64,000 nt of DNA from Rhodothermales bacterium. GTDB taxonomy: Bacteria > Bacteroidota > Rhodothermia > Rhodothermales > JAHQVL01. Positions 32,313 to 40,330 of the stretch are shown one piece after another (position 1 is the first letter of the stretch; each line of letters begins with the position of its first letter). The stretch lies in contig JAWKNW010000009.1 of the NCBI GenBank assembly GCA_041391505.1, forward strand, positions 147,378-211,377, written 5' to 3'. The notes under the pieces were generated by a model. It saw nothing but the letters and a program-made list of their open reading frames with translations, was not told the origin of the DNA and did not search any database. The position numbers were made by a program, and so were the translations under genes.

Positions 32313-33277
32313 GACACGCGCCCTCCGATGCTGCTGTCGGTGGCCAGCAGCTGGATGAAGGCATCCTCCAGCGAGCGCCGCTGGGGCTGGATGGCCTGGA
32401 TGGCGACGCCGCCGGCGCGCAGCTGGTCGATCACCGCGTTCAGCCGCTCGGTCGAGGCATTTTCAAGGCGGTAGCGCCCCATCCCGCCGGCATCCGCTTC
32501 GTTGGCTTGCAGACCGTCCGTGACCTGGAGCTGGGCGAACAGGGTTTCGGGCAACGGGGTGCAGGTGATGTCGTAGGCGACCTCCGTCTTGCCCACATGC
32601 TCGAGGTCGCCCTCGTACACGAGCGCGCCTTTGTTCAGGATGGCGATGCGGTCGCAGACGCGTTCGACCTCGGAGAGGAGGTGCGAATTGAGGAAGATGG
32701 TTTTGCCTTCGTCCCGGAGGCCGGCAAGCAGGTCCCGGATCTCACGCCGGCCGATGGGGTCGACGCCGTCGGTCGGCTCGTCGAGGAATATGACCTGCGG
32801 ATCGTTGAGGAGCGCCTGCGCCAGGCCGAGACGCTGCATCATCCCCTTGGAAAACGTACGGATGCGCGCCTTGCGCCACTCGGTCATGCCCGTCCGCTCC
32901 AGCAGGCGCGGAATCCGTTCCTTGAGCAGCGACGGGGATACGCCGCCCATCCGGCCGTAGACCTGGAGCAGCCCCTCGGCGGTAAACACCTCCGGGAAAC
33001 GGTGATTCTCGGGCAGGTAGCCGATGGCGCGGCGCGCCTCGGGGTGCTGCACAGGCAGACCGAGAAGGGTGGCGCTTCCCTGTGTGGGACGCACCACCCC
33101 CAGGAGAATCTTGACGAGCGTCGTTTTGCCGGCGCCATTGGGGCCGAGGAGTCCGAAGATCTCGCCGCGACCGACCTGGAGCGTGAGGGCCTCCAGCGCC
33201 TGGACGGAACGACGCGACAGGGCGCTGCGGTAGACTTTGGTGAGACCCTCGACCCGTATCGGCTCAGTTTCCGGCAT
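32309..33277 (-). CDS. ABC transporter ATP-binding protein (CcmA/NatA-like)
   Basis: 322 residues. Walker A GPNGAGKTT, Q-loop region, signature FSKGMMQRLGLAQAL, Walker B VIFLDEPTDGVD and the switch His in FLNSHLLSEVER are all present, so it should be an active ATPase. A C-terminal extension of about 90 residues with DUF4162-like character follows, common in drug and lipid exporters of this class. It overlaps the permease gene by four bases and starts 14 bases after the pgk stop, indicating one operon. Confidence 0.94.
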   Translation of the reverse strand: MPETEPIRVEGLTKVYRSALSRRSVQALEALTLQVGRGEIFGLLGPNGAGKTTLVKILLGVVRPTQGSATLLGLPVQHPEARRAIGYLPENHRFPEVFTAEGLLQVYGRMGGVSPSLLKERIPRLLERTGMTEWRKARIRTFSKGMMQRLGLAQALLNDPQVIFLDEPTDGVDPIGRREIRDLLAGLRDEGKTIFLNSHLLSEVERVCDRIAILNKGALVYEGDLEHVGKTEVAYDITCTPLPETLFAQLQVTDGLQANEADAGGMGRYRLENASTERLNAVIDQLRAGGVAIQAIQPQRRSLEDAFIQLLATDSSIGGRVS

Positions 33278-33291
33278 GTGTACGCGAGCGA

Positions 33292-34488
33292 TCAGGCTCG
33301 TTTGTTCAGCGCGGCGATGCCGGGGAGGGTGATGCCTTCCAGGAACTCGAGCATGGCGCCGCCGCCCGTCGAAACGTGGCTGACGCGGTCCTCGAAGCCC
33401 ATCTGCGTGATGGCGGCCACCGAGTCTCCGCCGCCGACTACCGTGAGGGCGCCGTGCTGCGTGGCCTCGGCGAGGGTTTCGGCGATGGCGAAGGTGCCGC
33501 GGGCGTAGTTCGACATCTCGAAAACGCCCATCGGGCCGTTCCAGACGATCGTTTTGGCTCCGAGGAGCAGTTCGCGGTACGCCTGCACCGTTTCCGGCCC
33601 GATGTCCAGCCCCATGAAGTCGGCCTCGATCGTCTTGGTCACGTGATGCGGGGCGTCGTTGTTGAACTCGGTCGCCACGATGTGATCGAACGGCAGCTTG
33701 ATCCGGCCTTCCGCCTCGGTGAACAGTTTGTGCGCCTGCTGGAGCTTGTCTTCCTCGTAGAGCGACTTGCCGACCGGCTGGCCCAGCGCCTTGAGGAACG
33801 TATAGCTCATGGCGCCGCCGATGAGGAGGTAGTCGACGCGTTTGAGCAGGGCCTCGATTACGCCGATCTTGTCCGACACCTTCGCGCCGCCGATGACGGC
33901 CACGAACGGATGTTCGGGGGATTCGAGGAGGCGGTTGAGGTACGTCACTTCACGCTCCAGGAGGAGCCCCATGGCAACTTGCGGCACGAGCCGGGCCACG
34001 CCTTCCGTGGATGCGTGGGCGCGGTGGGCCGAGCCAAAGGCGTCGTTGACGTACACATCGGCCAGTTCCGCGAGTTCGGCGGCGAGTTCCGGGTCGTTTT
34101 TGGTCTCGCCGGGGTAAAAACGCGTGTTCTCGAGGAGGATGACGCCGCCCTCCGGCATGCGATCGATCGCTTCCTTGATGGCCTCGCCCGTCAGGTGGGA
34201 GGCGAAGCGCACCGGGAATCCGAGCAGGCTTTCCAGGTGCTCGGCGACCGGAGCGAGGCTGTATTTGGAGTTCGGGACCCCTTTGGGCCGGCCCAGGTGG
34301 CTGATCAGAATCGCCTTGCCCATCCCGTTGATGACCTTGCGGATGGTCGGGATCGCGGCGCGGATGCGCGTGTCGTCGGCCACGTGCTGGCGGCCGTTCT
34401 CGTCCTCGCGCAGCGGCACGTTAAAGTCGACACGGATCAGAACGCGTTTGCCTTTCAGATCGAGATCGTTAATCGATACACTGTTCAT
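33292..34488 (-). CDS. pgk: Phosphoglycerate kinase
   Basis: 398 residues, normal bacterial length. It catalyses phosphoryl transfer between 1,3-bisphosphoglycerate and ADP in glycolysis. Recognisable parts are RVDFNVPL near the N-terminus, the substrate-binding SHLGRPKG, LLENTRFYPGE, the nucleotide-binding GGAKVSDKIGV, WNGPMGVFE, and the C-terminal GGGDSVAA and VSTGGGAMLEFLEG loops. It is encoded just downstream of gap on the same strand, but a terminator at 34600-34632 separates the two, so pgk likely has its own promoter between about 34489 and 34599. It then reads into the ABC exporter genes. Confidence 0.97.
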   Translation of the reverse strand: MNSVSINDLDLKGKRVLIRVDFNVPLREDENGRQHVADDTRIRAAIPTIRKVINGMGKAILISHLGRPKGVPNSKYSLAPVAEHLESLLGFPVRFASHLTGEAIKEAIDRMPEGGVILLENTRFYPGETKNDPELAAELAELADVYVNDAFGSAHRAHASTEGVARLVPQVAMGLLLEREVTYLNRLLESPEHPFVAVIGGAKVSDKIGVIEALLKRVDYLLIGGAMSYTFLKALGQPVGKSLYEEDKLQQAHKLFTEAEGRIKLPFDHIVATEFNNDAPHHVTKTIEADFMGLDIGPETVQAYRELLLGAKTIVWNGPMGVFEMSNYARGTFAIAETLAEATQHGALTVVGGGDSVAAITQMGFEDRVSHVSTGGGAMLEFLEGITLPGIAALNKRA

Positions 34489-34599
34489 CGGTATATACCC
34501 CTTGACTCAGAGGGAAGCCGCATGGAAGGTACAGCGCCGCGCGCACGATTACACGACGCCGGCGGGTCTCCTGCGAAAAAACGTGCGAGTGGAAAAAGG

Positions 34600-34632
34600 A
34601 AAGAGCGGAGTATAGAGGATACTCCGCTCTTT
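34600..34632 (-). terminator. Intrinsic terminator after gap
   Basis: Arms AAAGAGCGGAGTA (34600-34612) and TACTCCGCTCTTT (34620-34632) with a 7-base loop. On the minus strand the stem is followed by CCTTTTTCC. It lies 34 bases after the gap stop. Confidence 0.88.
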
Positions 34633-34666
34633 ACCGTGTAGGTTCGGGCTGGTGTCGGTTCCGGGA

Positions 34667-35671
34667 TCAGAACGACATGAGCTTCGCGGCCAGGTCTACG
34701 GCGCGGTTGGCGTAGCCCCATTCGTTGTCGTAGAAGCTTACGACCTTGACCATGTTGCCCTGCACCATCGTCAGATCCGCGTCGAAGATGCTCGAGTGCG
34801 GGTTGCCGACGATATCGGTCGACACGATCGGATCTTCGCAGTACTCGAGGATGCCCTTGAGGGTGGTCTCGGCGGCCTTTTTGAAGGCGGCGTTCACTTC
34901 CTCGACGGTCGTGTCCTTGCCGAGTTCGGCGACGAGGTCCGTCACGGAGCCGTCAGGCACCGGAACGCGGAGCGCGAAGCCGTCGAGTTTGCCCTTGAGG
35001 TGGGGCAGCACGAGGCCGACGGCGCGGGCGGCGCCGGTCGTCGTCGGGATGATGCTCAGCGCGGCCGCGCGGGCGCGGCGGAGGTCTTTGTGCGGCGCGT
35101 CCTGGAGGACCTGGTCGGCCGTGTATCCGTGCACCGTGGTCATGTAGCCGCGCTTGACGCCGAAGGCTTCGTCGAGCACCTTGACGAGCGGAGCGAGGCA
35201 GTTCGTGGTGCAGCTGGCATTCGATACCACCTGTTCCTTCCCGTTGAGGACATGGTCGTTGACGCCCAGCACGACGGTGGCGTCGACTTCGCCCTTGGCG
35301 GGGGCCGAGATGATGACTTTCTTCGCGCCGGCTTCCAGGTGGAGCGCCGCCTTGTCACGCGCGGTGAACACGCCCGTCGATTCGATGACGACGTCGCACC
35401 CGAGCTTGCCCCAGGGCAGGTTCTTCGGATCGCGCTCGCTGTATACCTTGAAGGTGTCGTTGCCGATGGTGATGGCGCCGTCCTTTTCCTTTACTTCGCC
35501 TTTGAAGATGCCGTGTACGGAGTCGTACTTGAAGAGGTGGGCGAGCGTCTTGGCATCGGTCAGATCGTTGATGGCGACGACGTTGAACGTGCCGGGTTTT
35601 GCGGCGAGGATGGCGCGCATTGCGAGCCGGCCGATGCGTCCAAAACCGTTGATGCCTATTTTAATGGCCAT
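34667..35671 (-). CDS. gap: Type I glyceraldehyde-3-phosphate dehydrogenase
   Basis: 334 residues from the ATG at 35671, where the conserved MAIKIGINGFGRIGR begins; the frame extends to 35779 without homology. The Rossmann NAD site is GINGFGRIGR, the catalytic cysteine is in SNASCTTNCLAPL, the histidine follows in TTVHGYTADQ, and the SLYDNEWGY-type motif appears as FYDNEWGYANR near the C-terminus. It oxidises glyceraldehyde-3-phosphate in glycolysis. There is an Asp-free, Asn-containing VAINDLTDAKTLAHL segment as in other NAD-dependent forms. It is transcribed alone, with a promoter candidate near 35810 and a terminator at 34600-34632. Confidence 0.97.
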   Translation of the reverse strand: MAIKIGINGFGRIGRLAMRAILAAKPGTFNVVAINDLTDAKTLAHLFKYDSVHGIFKGEVKEKDGAITIGNDTFKVYSERDPKNLPWGKLGCDVVIESTGVFTARDKAALHLEAGAKKVIISAPAKGEVDATVVLGVNDHVLNGKEQVVSNASCTTNCLAPLVKVLDEAFGVKRGYMTTVHGYTADQVLQDAPHKDLRRARAAALSIIPTTTGAARAVGLVLPHLKGKLDGFALRVPVPDGSVTDLVAELGKDTTVEEVNAAFKKAAETTLKGILEYCEDPIVSTDIVGNPHSSIFDADLTMVQGNMVKVVSFYDNEWGYANRAVDLAAKLMSF

Positions 35672-35809
35672 GATAGTCGATTCCTTCTGGGACTGGTGGT
35701 ACAAGCGGATGGTGTGGATGGAGGACCGGGTCCTCGGATAGCCGGCGCAAAGATAACAGACGCGGCGATTCACCGACAAACGCGCCCGGTGAATTAATCA
35801 AAAAATGAC

Positions 35810-35817
35810 CAAATTTA
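35810..35817 (-). promoter_or_regulatory. Bacteroidota-type -7 element candidate for gap
   Basis: On the minus strand the text reads TAAATTTG, matching the TAnnTTTG -7 consensus of Bacteroidota sigma factor promoters, 139 bases upstream of the gap ATG. A good -33 TTTG partner is not obvious. The AT-rich island (about 35790-35850) also lies upstream of the divergent TPR gene. Confidence 0.35.
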
Positions 35818-35968
35818 GCATTTTGCGTAAAAGTCCCATTTTTCGGGATACCAGAACCGGCAGGCGCGTATGAAAGCCGCTAAACCGGGCGCGAAGGCTC
35901 GTCTGGTCCCACCGCGCCTCGCGCGACCTCGTTTTATCCAAACGCAAGCATTCGTTTTAAAACCGATC

Positions 35969-36673
35969 ATGGCAACCCATAAGGCACCGCAACGCATCAC
36001 GCGCCGACACGAGCTTCGCGAAGACAAGGTGATCACCTTCTATAGCAGGGTGTGGACGTTTTTCGACGAAAACCGCACGCTGGTATTCGGCGTGGTCGGG
36101 GTGATCGTGCTGTTGTTCATCATCGGCGCCGGCTTCAGCCTGTATCAGGACAAGAAGGCGGATCAGGCCCAGACGGCCATGGCTGCCGCCGTCCGCGCCT
36201 ACGAACGCGCGGACTACCAGACCGCGCTCGACGGCGACGAATCGAACGCCGGCCTGCTCGATGTCGCCCGTCAGTACGGCGGCACCCCCGCCGGCAACCT
36301 CGCCGCCTATTACGCCGGCGACGCGCTCTACCGCCAGGGCAAGTTCGAGGAGGCGCTGGCCTATTTCGACGACTTCGACAAGCGCGACAACGTCCTGGGC
36401 GCCGCGGCCTATGCGGCGGAAGCCGCGATCTACGAGAATACCGGTGATTTTGCCCGCGCCGGCGAACGCTACGAACGCGCCGCGTCGACCTTCGCCACCG
36501 ATTTCACGACGCCGCAGTACCTGCTCAGCGCCGGCCGCGCCTACGAGAAAGCCGCCAACTTTTCCAAGGCGCGCGCCATGTACCAGCGCATCAGCGACGA
36601 TTTCCCTGAATCCACCGAGGCCCGGGAGATCGAGTACTACCTCGCCCGCGTGGACGTGGAAGCGAAGGGGTGA
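35969..36673 (+). CDS. TPR-repeat membrane protein (YfgM-like)
   Basis: 234 residues from the ATG at 35969; an earlier in-frame ATG at 35870 adds a basic tail without homology. A cytoplasmic N-terminal segment (about 1-30) is followed by one membrane helix (about 38-60, LVFGVVGVIVLLFIIGAGF), then a periplasmic-side helical repeat domain with at least three TPR-like motifs (GNLAAYYAGDALYRQGKFEE, YENTGDFARAGERYERA, AGRAYEKAANFSKARAMYQR). The layout matches YfgM-type ancillary proteins, which associate with the Sec translocon or BamB-type partners in Proteobacteria; that role is inference here. It starts divergently from gap and is followed by an NtrC-type regulator. Confidence 0.82.
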   Translation: MATHKAPQRITRRHELREDKVITFYSRVWTFFDENRTLVFGVVGVIVLLFIIGAGFSLYQDKKADQAQTAMAAAVRAYERADYQTALDGDESNAGLLDVARQYGGTPAGNLAAYYAGDALYRQGKFEEALAYFDDFDKRDNVLGAAAYAAEAAIYENTGDFARAGERYERAASTFATDFTTPQYLLSAGRAYEKAANFSKARAMYQRISDDFPESTEAREIEYYLARVDVEAKG

Positions 36674-36804
36674 GGCGCCGCGGCGAGCGCCGTTTACGCA
36701 TCCTCGCGCTCCGGCGCGTACCTTAGTCGCGCAAACGCATCGATCCTCCCCGGATTTATGCGTTTGTCGTTTCTGGCAATCCGACCATCGCAAACCCGCA
36801 CGTT

Positions 36805-38190
36805 ATGGCTGCCGCTAGCATTCTGGTGATCGACGACGAGGCCAGCATCCGACGCACGTTGCGCGAGATTCTGGAATACGAGGAATACGACGTGGACGAG
36901 GCGGAAGATGGCGAAAAGGCGCTGGCGAAGCTCCGGGCCGGCCGCTACGACCTGGCGCTCCTCGACGTCAAGATGCCCCGGATGGACGGCATCGAAGTGC
37001 TGCAGGTGATGAGCACCGAAATGCCGGAGATCCCCGTCGTGATGATCTCGGGCCATGCAACCATCGAGACGGCGGTCGAGGCCACGAAACTGGGCGCGTT
37101 TGACTTCATCGAGAAGCCGCCCGACCTGAACCGGCTCCTGCTCACGCTCCGCAACGCGCTCGACCGCGCCAATCTCCAGGAGGAGAACCGCCGGATGCGC
37201 CAGACCATCGTGGAGCACCACGAGGCGCGGCTGCTCCCGATCATCGGCGAAAGCCCCGCGATGCAGCGCATCAAGGATACGATCAAACGCGTGGCGCCGA
37301 CGGAAGCGCGGGTGCTGATCACGGGCGAGGCCGGCACGGGCAAGGAACTCGTCGCCAAGTGGATCCACCATCAATCCCCCCGGAAAGACGGGCCCATGGT
37401 GGAAGTCAACTGCGCGGCCATCCCGGGCGAACTCATCGAGAGCGAACTGTTCGGGCATGAAAAGGGATCTTTCACCGGCGCCACGAAACAGCGCATCGGC
37501 AAGTTCGAGCAGTCGAACGGCGGCACCCTGTTTCTCGATGAAATCGGCGACATGAGCCTCTCCGCCCAGGCGAAGGTCCTGCGCGCGCTCCAGGAGAATC
37601 GCATCAGCCGGGTGGGTGGGGATCGCAGCATCCCCGTCGATGTGCGCGTCGTTGCGGCGACGAACAAGGACCTGCTCGCCCAGATAGATGCCCACGAGTT
37701 TCGGGAAGACCTGTATCACCGTCTGAGCGTCATCCTCATCCACCTCCCGCCGCTCCGCGAGCGCCGCGAGGATATCCCGCTGATGGTGCCCCAGTTCTGC
37801 GAGCACCTCATCCAGCGCAACGGCCTGCCGGCGCGGCGCTTCTCCGATGCCGCGCTCAAGCTGCTGGCCGAGTTCGACTGGCGCGGCAACGTGCGCGAGC
37901 TTCACAACGTGATCGAGCGACTCCTCATCCTGAGCGAAGGGGATGAGATCCTGCCGCGCGACGTGCAGCGGTACGTCCAACCCAACGCCGGCGGAGGCAC
38001 GTCCATCACCAGCCTCTTCGACCAGTACGAAGCGTTCAGCGATTTCAGGGATCAGGCGGAAAAGCTGTTCATCGAGCACAAGCTGAACCTGTACGACTGG
38101 AACATCAGCCGGACGGCCGATGCGATCGGCATCCAGCGGTCGCATCTCTACAACAAGATGGGCAAATATGAGATCGAACGGCATGGATGA
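36805..38190 (+). CDS. Sigma-54-dependent response regulator (NtrC family)
   Basis: 461 residues. Receiver domain (about 4-120) with acidic pocket D10/D11, phospho-acceptor D54 in ALLDVKMPRMDG, and K at IEKPPDLN. AAA+ sigma-54 activation domain (about 145-375) with Walker A GEAGTGKE near 174, the GSFTGA loop at 221-226 (canonical GAFTGA with A to S at the second position), and Walker B TLFLDEIGD. C-terminal Fis-type helix-turn-helix (about 415-455, WNISRTADAIGIQRSHLYNK). It activates sigma-54 promoters after phosphorylation. No cognate sensor kinase is adjacent, so the partner is elsewhere. It overlaps the following ABC gene by eight bases, implying coupling. Confidence 0.95.
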   Translation: MAAASILVIDDEASIRRTLREILEYEEYDVDEAEDGEKALAKLRAGRYDLALLDVKMPRMDGIEVLQVMSTEMPEIPVVMISGHATIETAVEATKLGAFDFIEKPPDLNRLLLTLRNALDRANLQEENRRMRQTIVEHHEARLLPIIGESPAMQRIKDTIKRVAPTEARVLITGEAGTGKELVAKWIHHQSPRKDGPMVEVNCAAIPGELIESELFGHEKGSFTGATKQRIGKFEQSNGGTLFLDEIGDMSLSAQAKVLRALQENRISRVGGDRSIPVDVRVVAATNKDLLAQIDAHEFREDLYHRLSVILIHLPPLRERREDIPLMVPQFCEHLIQRNGLPARRFSDAALKLLAEFDWRGNVRELHNVIERLLILSEGDEILPRDVQRYVQPNAGGGTSITSLFDQYEAFSDFRDQAEKLFIEHKLNLYDWNISRTADAIGIQRSHLYNKMGKYEIERHG

Positions 38191-38911
38191 CGCCGCCCCG
38201 CATGCCGACGCCGTTCGGGCCGCCCCCGCGACGCCGCTGCTCGTCGTCGATCGGTTGAGCAAAGTCTACGAAACGGCGGCCGGCGCGCCGTTGCACGTGC
38301 TGGACGAGGTATCCTTTACGGTCGACCGCGGCCAGGTGGTGGCTGTCGTCGGGGAAAGCGGAACGGGGAAAAGCACCCTGCTGCATATGCTGGGCGCCCT
38401 CGATCGCCCGACGGGCGGGCGGGTGCTGTTCGAGGGAGAGGACATCTTCAAAAAAGACGATGAGGCCCTCGCGGCCTTTCGCAACCGGGCCATCGGGTTC
38501 ATCTTTCAATTCCACCACCTTTTGCCCGAGTTCACGGCGCTCGAGAACGTCGCGATGCCGGCGCTCATCCAGCATCGTTCCTTCGAGGACGTCCACGGAC
38601 GGGCCGAAGAACTGCTCCGCAGCCTCAACCTGGGCGCGCGGATGCACCACCGCCCCGGCGAACTCTCAGGTGGCGAGCAGCAGCGCGTCGCCGTCGCCCG
38701 CGCCTTGATGAACCGCCCCGGCCTGGTCCTCGCCGATGAGCCGACCGGCAACCTCGATGTGAAGACCGCCGAGAGCCTGCATCACGAACTCATCCATCTG
38801 AGCCGCACGTTCGACCAGACGTTCATCATCGTCACCCACAACCCCGCGCTGGCCGAGATGGCGGACCGGGTGCTGCGACTCGAAGACCGCAAGGTGATCG
38901 AAGCTCGATGA
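38183..38911 (+). CDS. LolD-like ABC transporter ATP-binding protein
   Basis: 242 residues from the ATG at 38183; an in-frame ATG at 38168 adds five residues and is equally possible. Walker A GESGTGKST, signature LSGGEQQRVAVARAL, Walker B LVLADEPTGNLD and the H-loop in FIIVTHNPALAEM are intact, in the pattern of the LolD/MacB/FtsE group. These ATPases pair with FtsX-type permeases to extract lipoproteins or export peptides. No LolC/E gene is adjacent; an FtsX-type permease without its own ATPase is encoded at 44387-46972, but pairing is inference. The start overlaps the end of the NtrC-type gene by eight bases. Confidence 0.92.
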   Translation: MDDAAPHADAVRAAPATPLLVVDRLSKVYETAAGAPLHVLDEVSFTVDRGQVVAVVGESGTGKSTLLHMLGALDRPTGGRVLFEGEDIFKKDDEALAAFRNRAIGFIFQFHHLLPEFTALENVAMPALIQHRSFEDVHGRAEELLRSLNLGARMHHRPGELSGGEQQRVAVARALMNRPGLVLADEPTGNLDVKTAESLHHELIHLSRTFDQTFIIVTHNPALAEMADRVLRLEDRKVIEAR

Positions 38912-39068
38912 GATCGATGAGAACGCGGAAAGGGATGGAATGCAGCCGGCGCCGGCGCGTCGATGAGGGCTGGAGGGTTCAAGGATATATGTTCAAGGTT
39001 CAAGTCGGTGATCCCTCGAACCCCAATCCTTAAACCTTGATCATCAACCCCCAGACTCCTCGCGTTCG

Positions 39069-40274
39069 ATGAAGCGTTTGCGCAAGATCCTGTTCTGGTG
39101 CCATCTCACGGTCGGACTGACCATTGCGGTGATCGTCATCATGCTTTCTGTTACCGGCGTGTTGCTCACGTATGAGCGCCAGCTGGTCGCCTGGGCCGAT
39201 ACGCGGGACATGGATGCCTCGGCTCCGGAGGCCGGCATGGCCCGGCTGGGCGCCGGTGAGTTGCTGGCGATGCTAGCGGCGTCGGAAGGGGCGCTGCCGG
39301 GGTCGGTGACGTGGCAGGCGGATTCGGAGAAGCCGGCGACCGTCTCGTACGGGCGCGAGAAGACGCTGTACGTGAATGCGTATACGGGGGCGGTGCTGGG
39401 CGGAGCGAAGCCCGATCTTCGGGCCTTTTTTGAGTCGGTCGAGCACTGGCACCGATGGATGGCGGCCGAAGGCGAAGGCCGCGAGACGTTCAAAGCCATC
39501 GTCGACGGCGCCAATCTCGGGTTTTTATTCCTCGTCCTGAGCGGCCTCTGGCTCTGGTGGCCCAAGAACTGGCGGAAGAACACCGTGCGCGCCGTGACAT
39601 GGTTCAGAGCCGGTCTTTCCCCGAAGGCGCGCGACTTCAACTGGCATCACGTGATCGGCTTCTGGTCGCTCATTCCGCTGTTTATCATCGTGGTGTCGGG
39701 CGTCGTGATAGCGTATCCCTGGGCGAGCAACCTCGTCTATACGCTCAACGGGGAGGAGCCGCCGGTGCGCCGCGCCCCTCCGGGGCCTCCTCCCGCACCG
39801 CGGCCGGACGGCGGGACGGGCGAGCAGGCCGCGGCGGCGCCGTTTCACATGGAGGAGGCCTCCTATCGCGACCTGAATGTCCTGCTGGCCCCCGCCGAGC
39901 GGCGTATGCCGGCCTGGCGCACGCTGACGCTCAACGTGCCGTCGGCCTCGGATGAGACGATCCGCCTGTCGCTCAACGCCGGCACCGGCGGGCAGCCGCA
40001 GATGCAGGCGCAGATGGAAATCGATCGCGCCACCGGCTCGGAGGTGAGCTACCGGGGCTTCGAGGCCGGTACGTCCGGCGGGAAGTGGCGCGCGATCCTG
40101 CGGTTCGCGCACACGGGCGAGGTGCTCGGATTCTGGGGGCAGACGCTGGCGGGGCTGGTGACGCTCGGCACGATCCTGCTCGCCTATACCGGCGCAGCGC
40201 TATCGCTCCGGCGTTTCGCCGCCTGGCGCCGGCGCAGGGCCGAGGCCGCCAGGCGTGCGGTGGCTGCGGAATAA
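39069..40274 (+). CDS. PepSY-associated membrane protein
   Basis: 401 residues. Membrane helices are at about 12-34 (HLTVGLTIAVIVIMLSVTGVLL), 150-170, 202-224 (FWSLIPLFIIVVSGVVIAYPW) and 355-378. Two large extracytoplasmic segments, the first rich in Ala/Glu and including a PepSY-like WHRWMAAEGEGR region, the second Pro-rich (about 235-265), match the PepSY-associated TM family (pfam PepSY_TM). Proteins of this family often accompany TonB-dependent siderophore receptors or act as ferric-reductase-like membrane proteins. No receptor is adjacent here. It is preceded by the GTTCAAGG simple-sequence stretch at 38976-39040. Confidence 0.87.
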   Translation: MKRLRKILFWCHLTVGLTIAVIVIMLSVTGVLLTYERQLVAWADTRDMDASAPEAGMARLGAGELLAMLAASEGALPGSVTWQADSEKPATVSYGREKTLYVNAYTGAVLGGAKPDLRAFFESVEHWHRWMAAEGEGRETFKAIVDGANLGFLFLVLSGLWLWWPKNWRKNTVRAVTWFRAGLSPKARDFNWHHVIGFWSLIPLFIIVVSGVVIAYPWASNLVYTLNGEEPPVRRAPPGPPPAPRPDGGTGEQAAAAPFHMEEASYRDLNVLLAPAERRMPAWRTLTLNVPSASDETIRLSLNAGTGGQPQMQAQMEIDRATGSEVSYRGFEAGTSGGKWRAILRFAHTGEVLGFWGQTLAGLVTLGTILLAYTGAALSLRRFAAWRRRRAEAARRAVAAE

Positions 40275-40330
40275 ACGCGTGCGCCCTATGATGCCGGCGA
40301 ACGCACCGGCGCATGCAGTGGGGAATGCGC

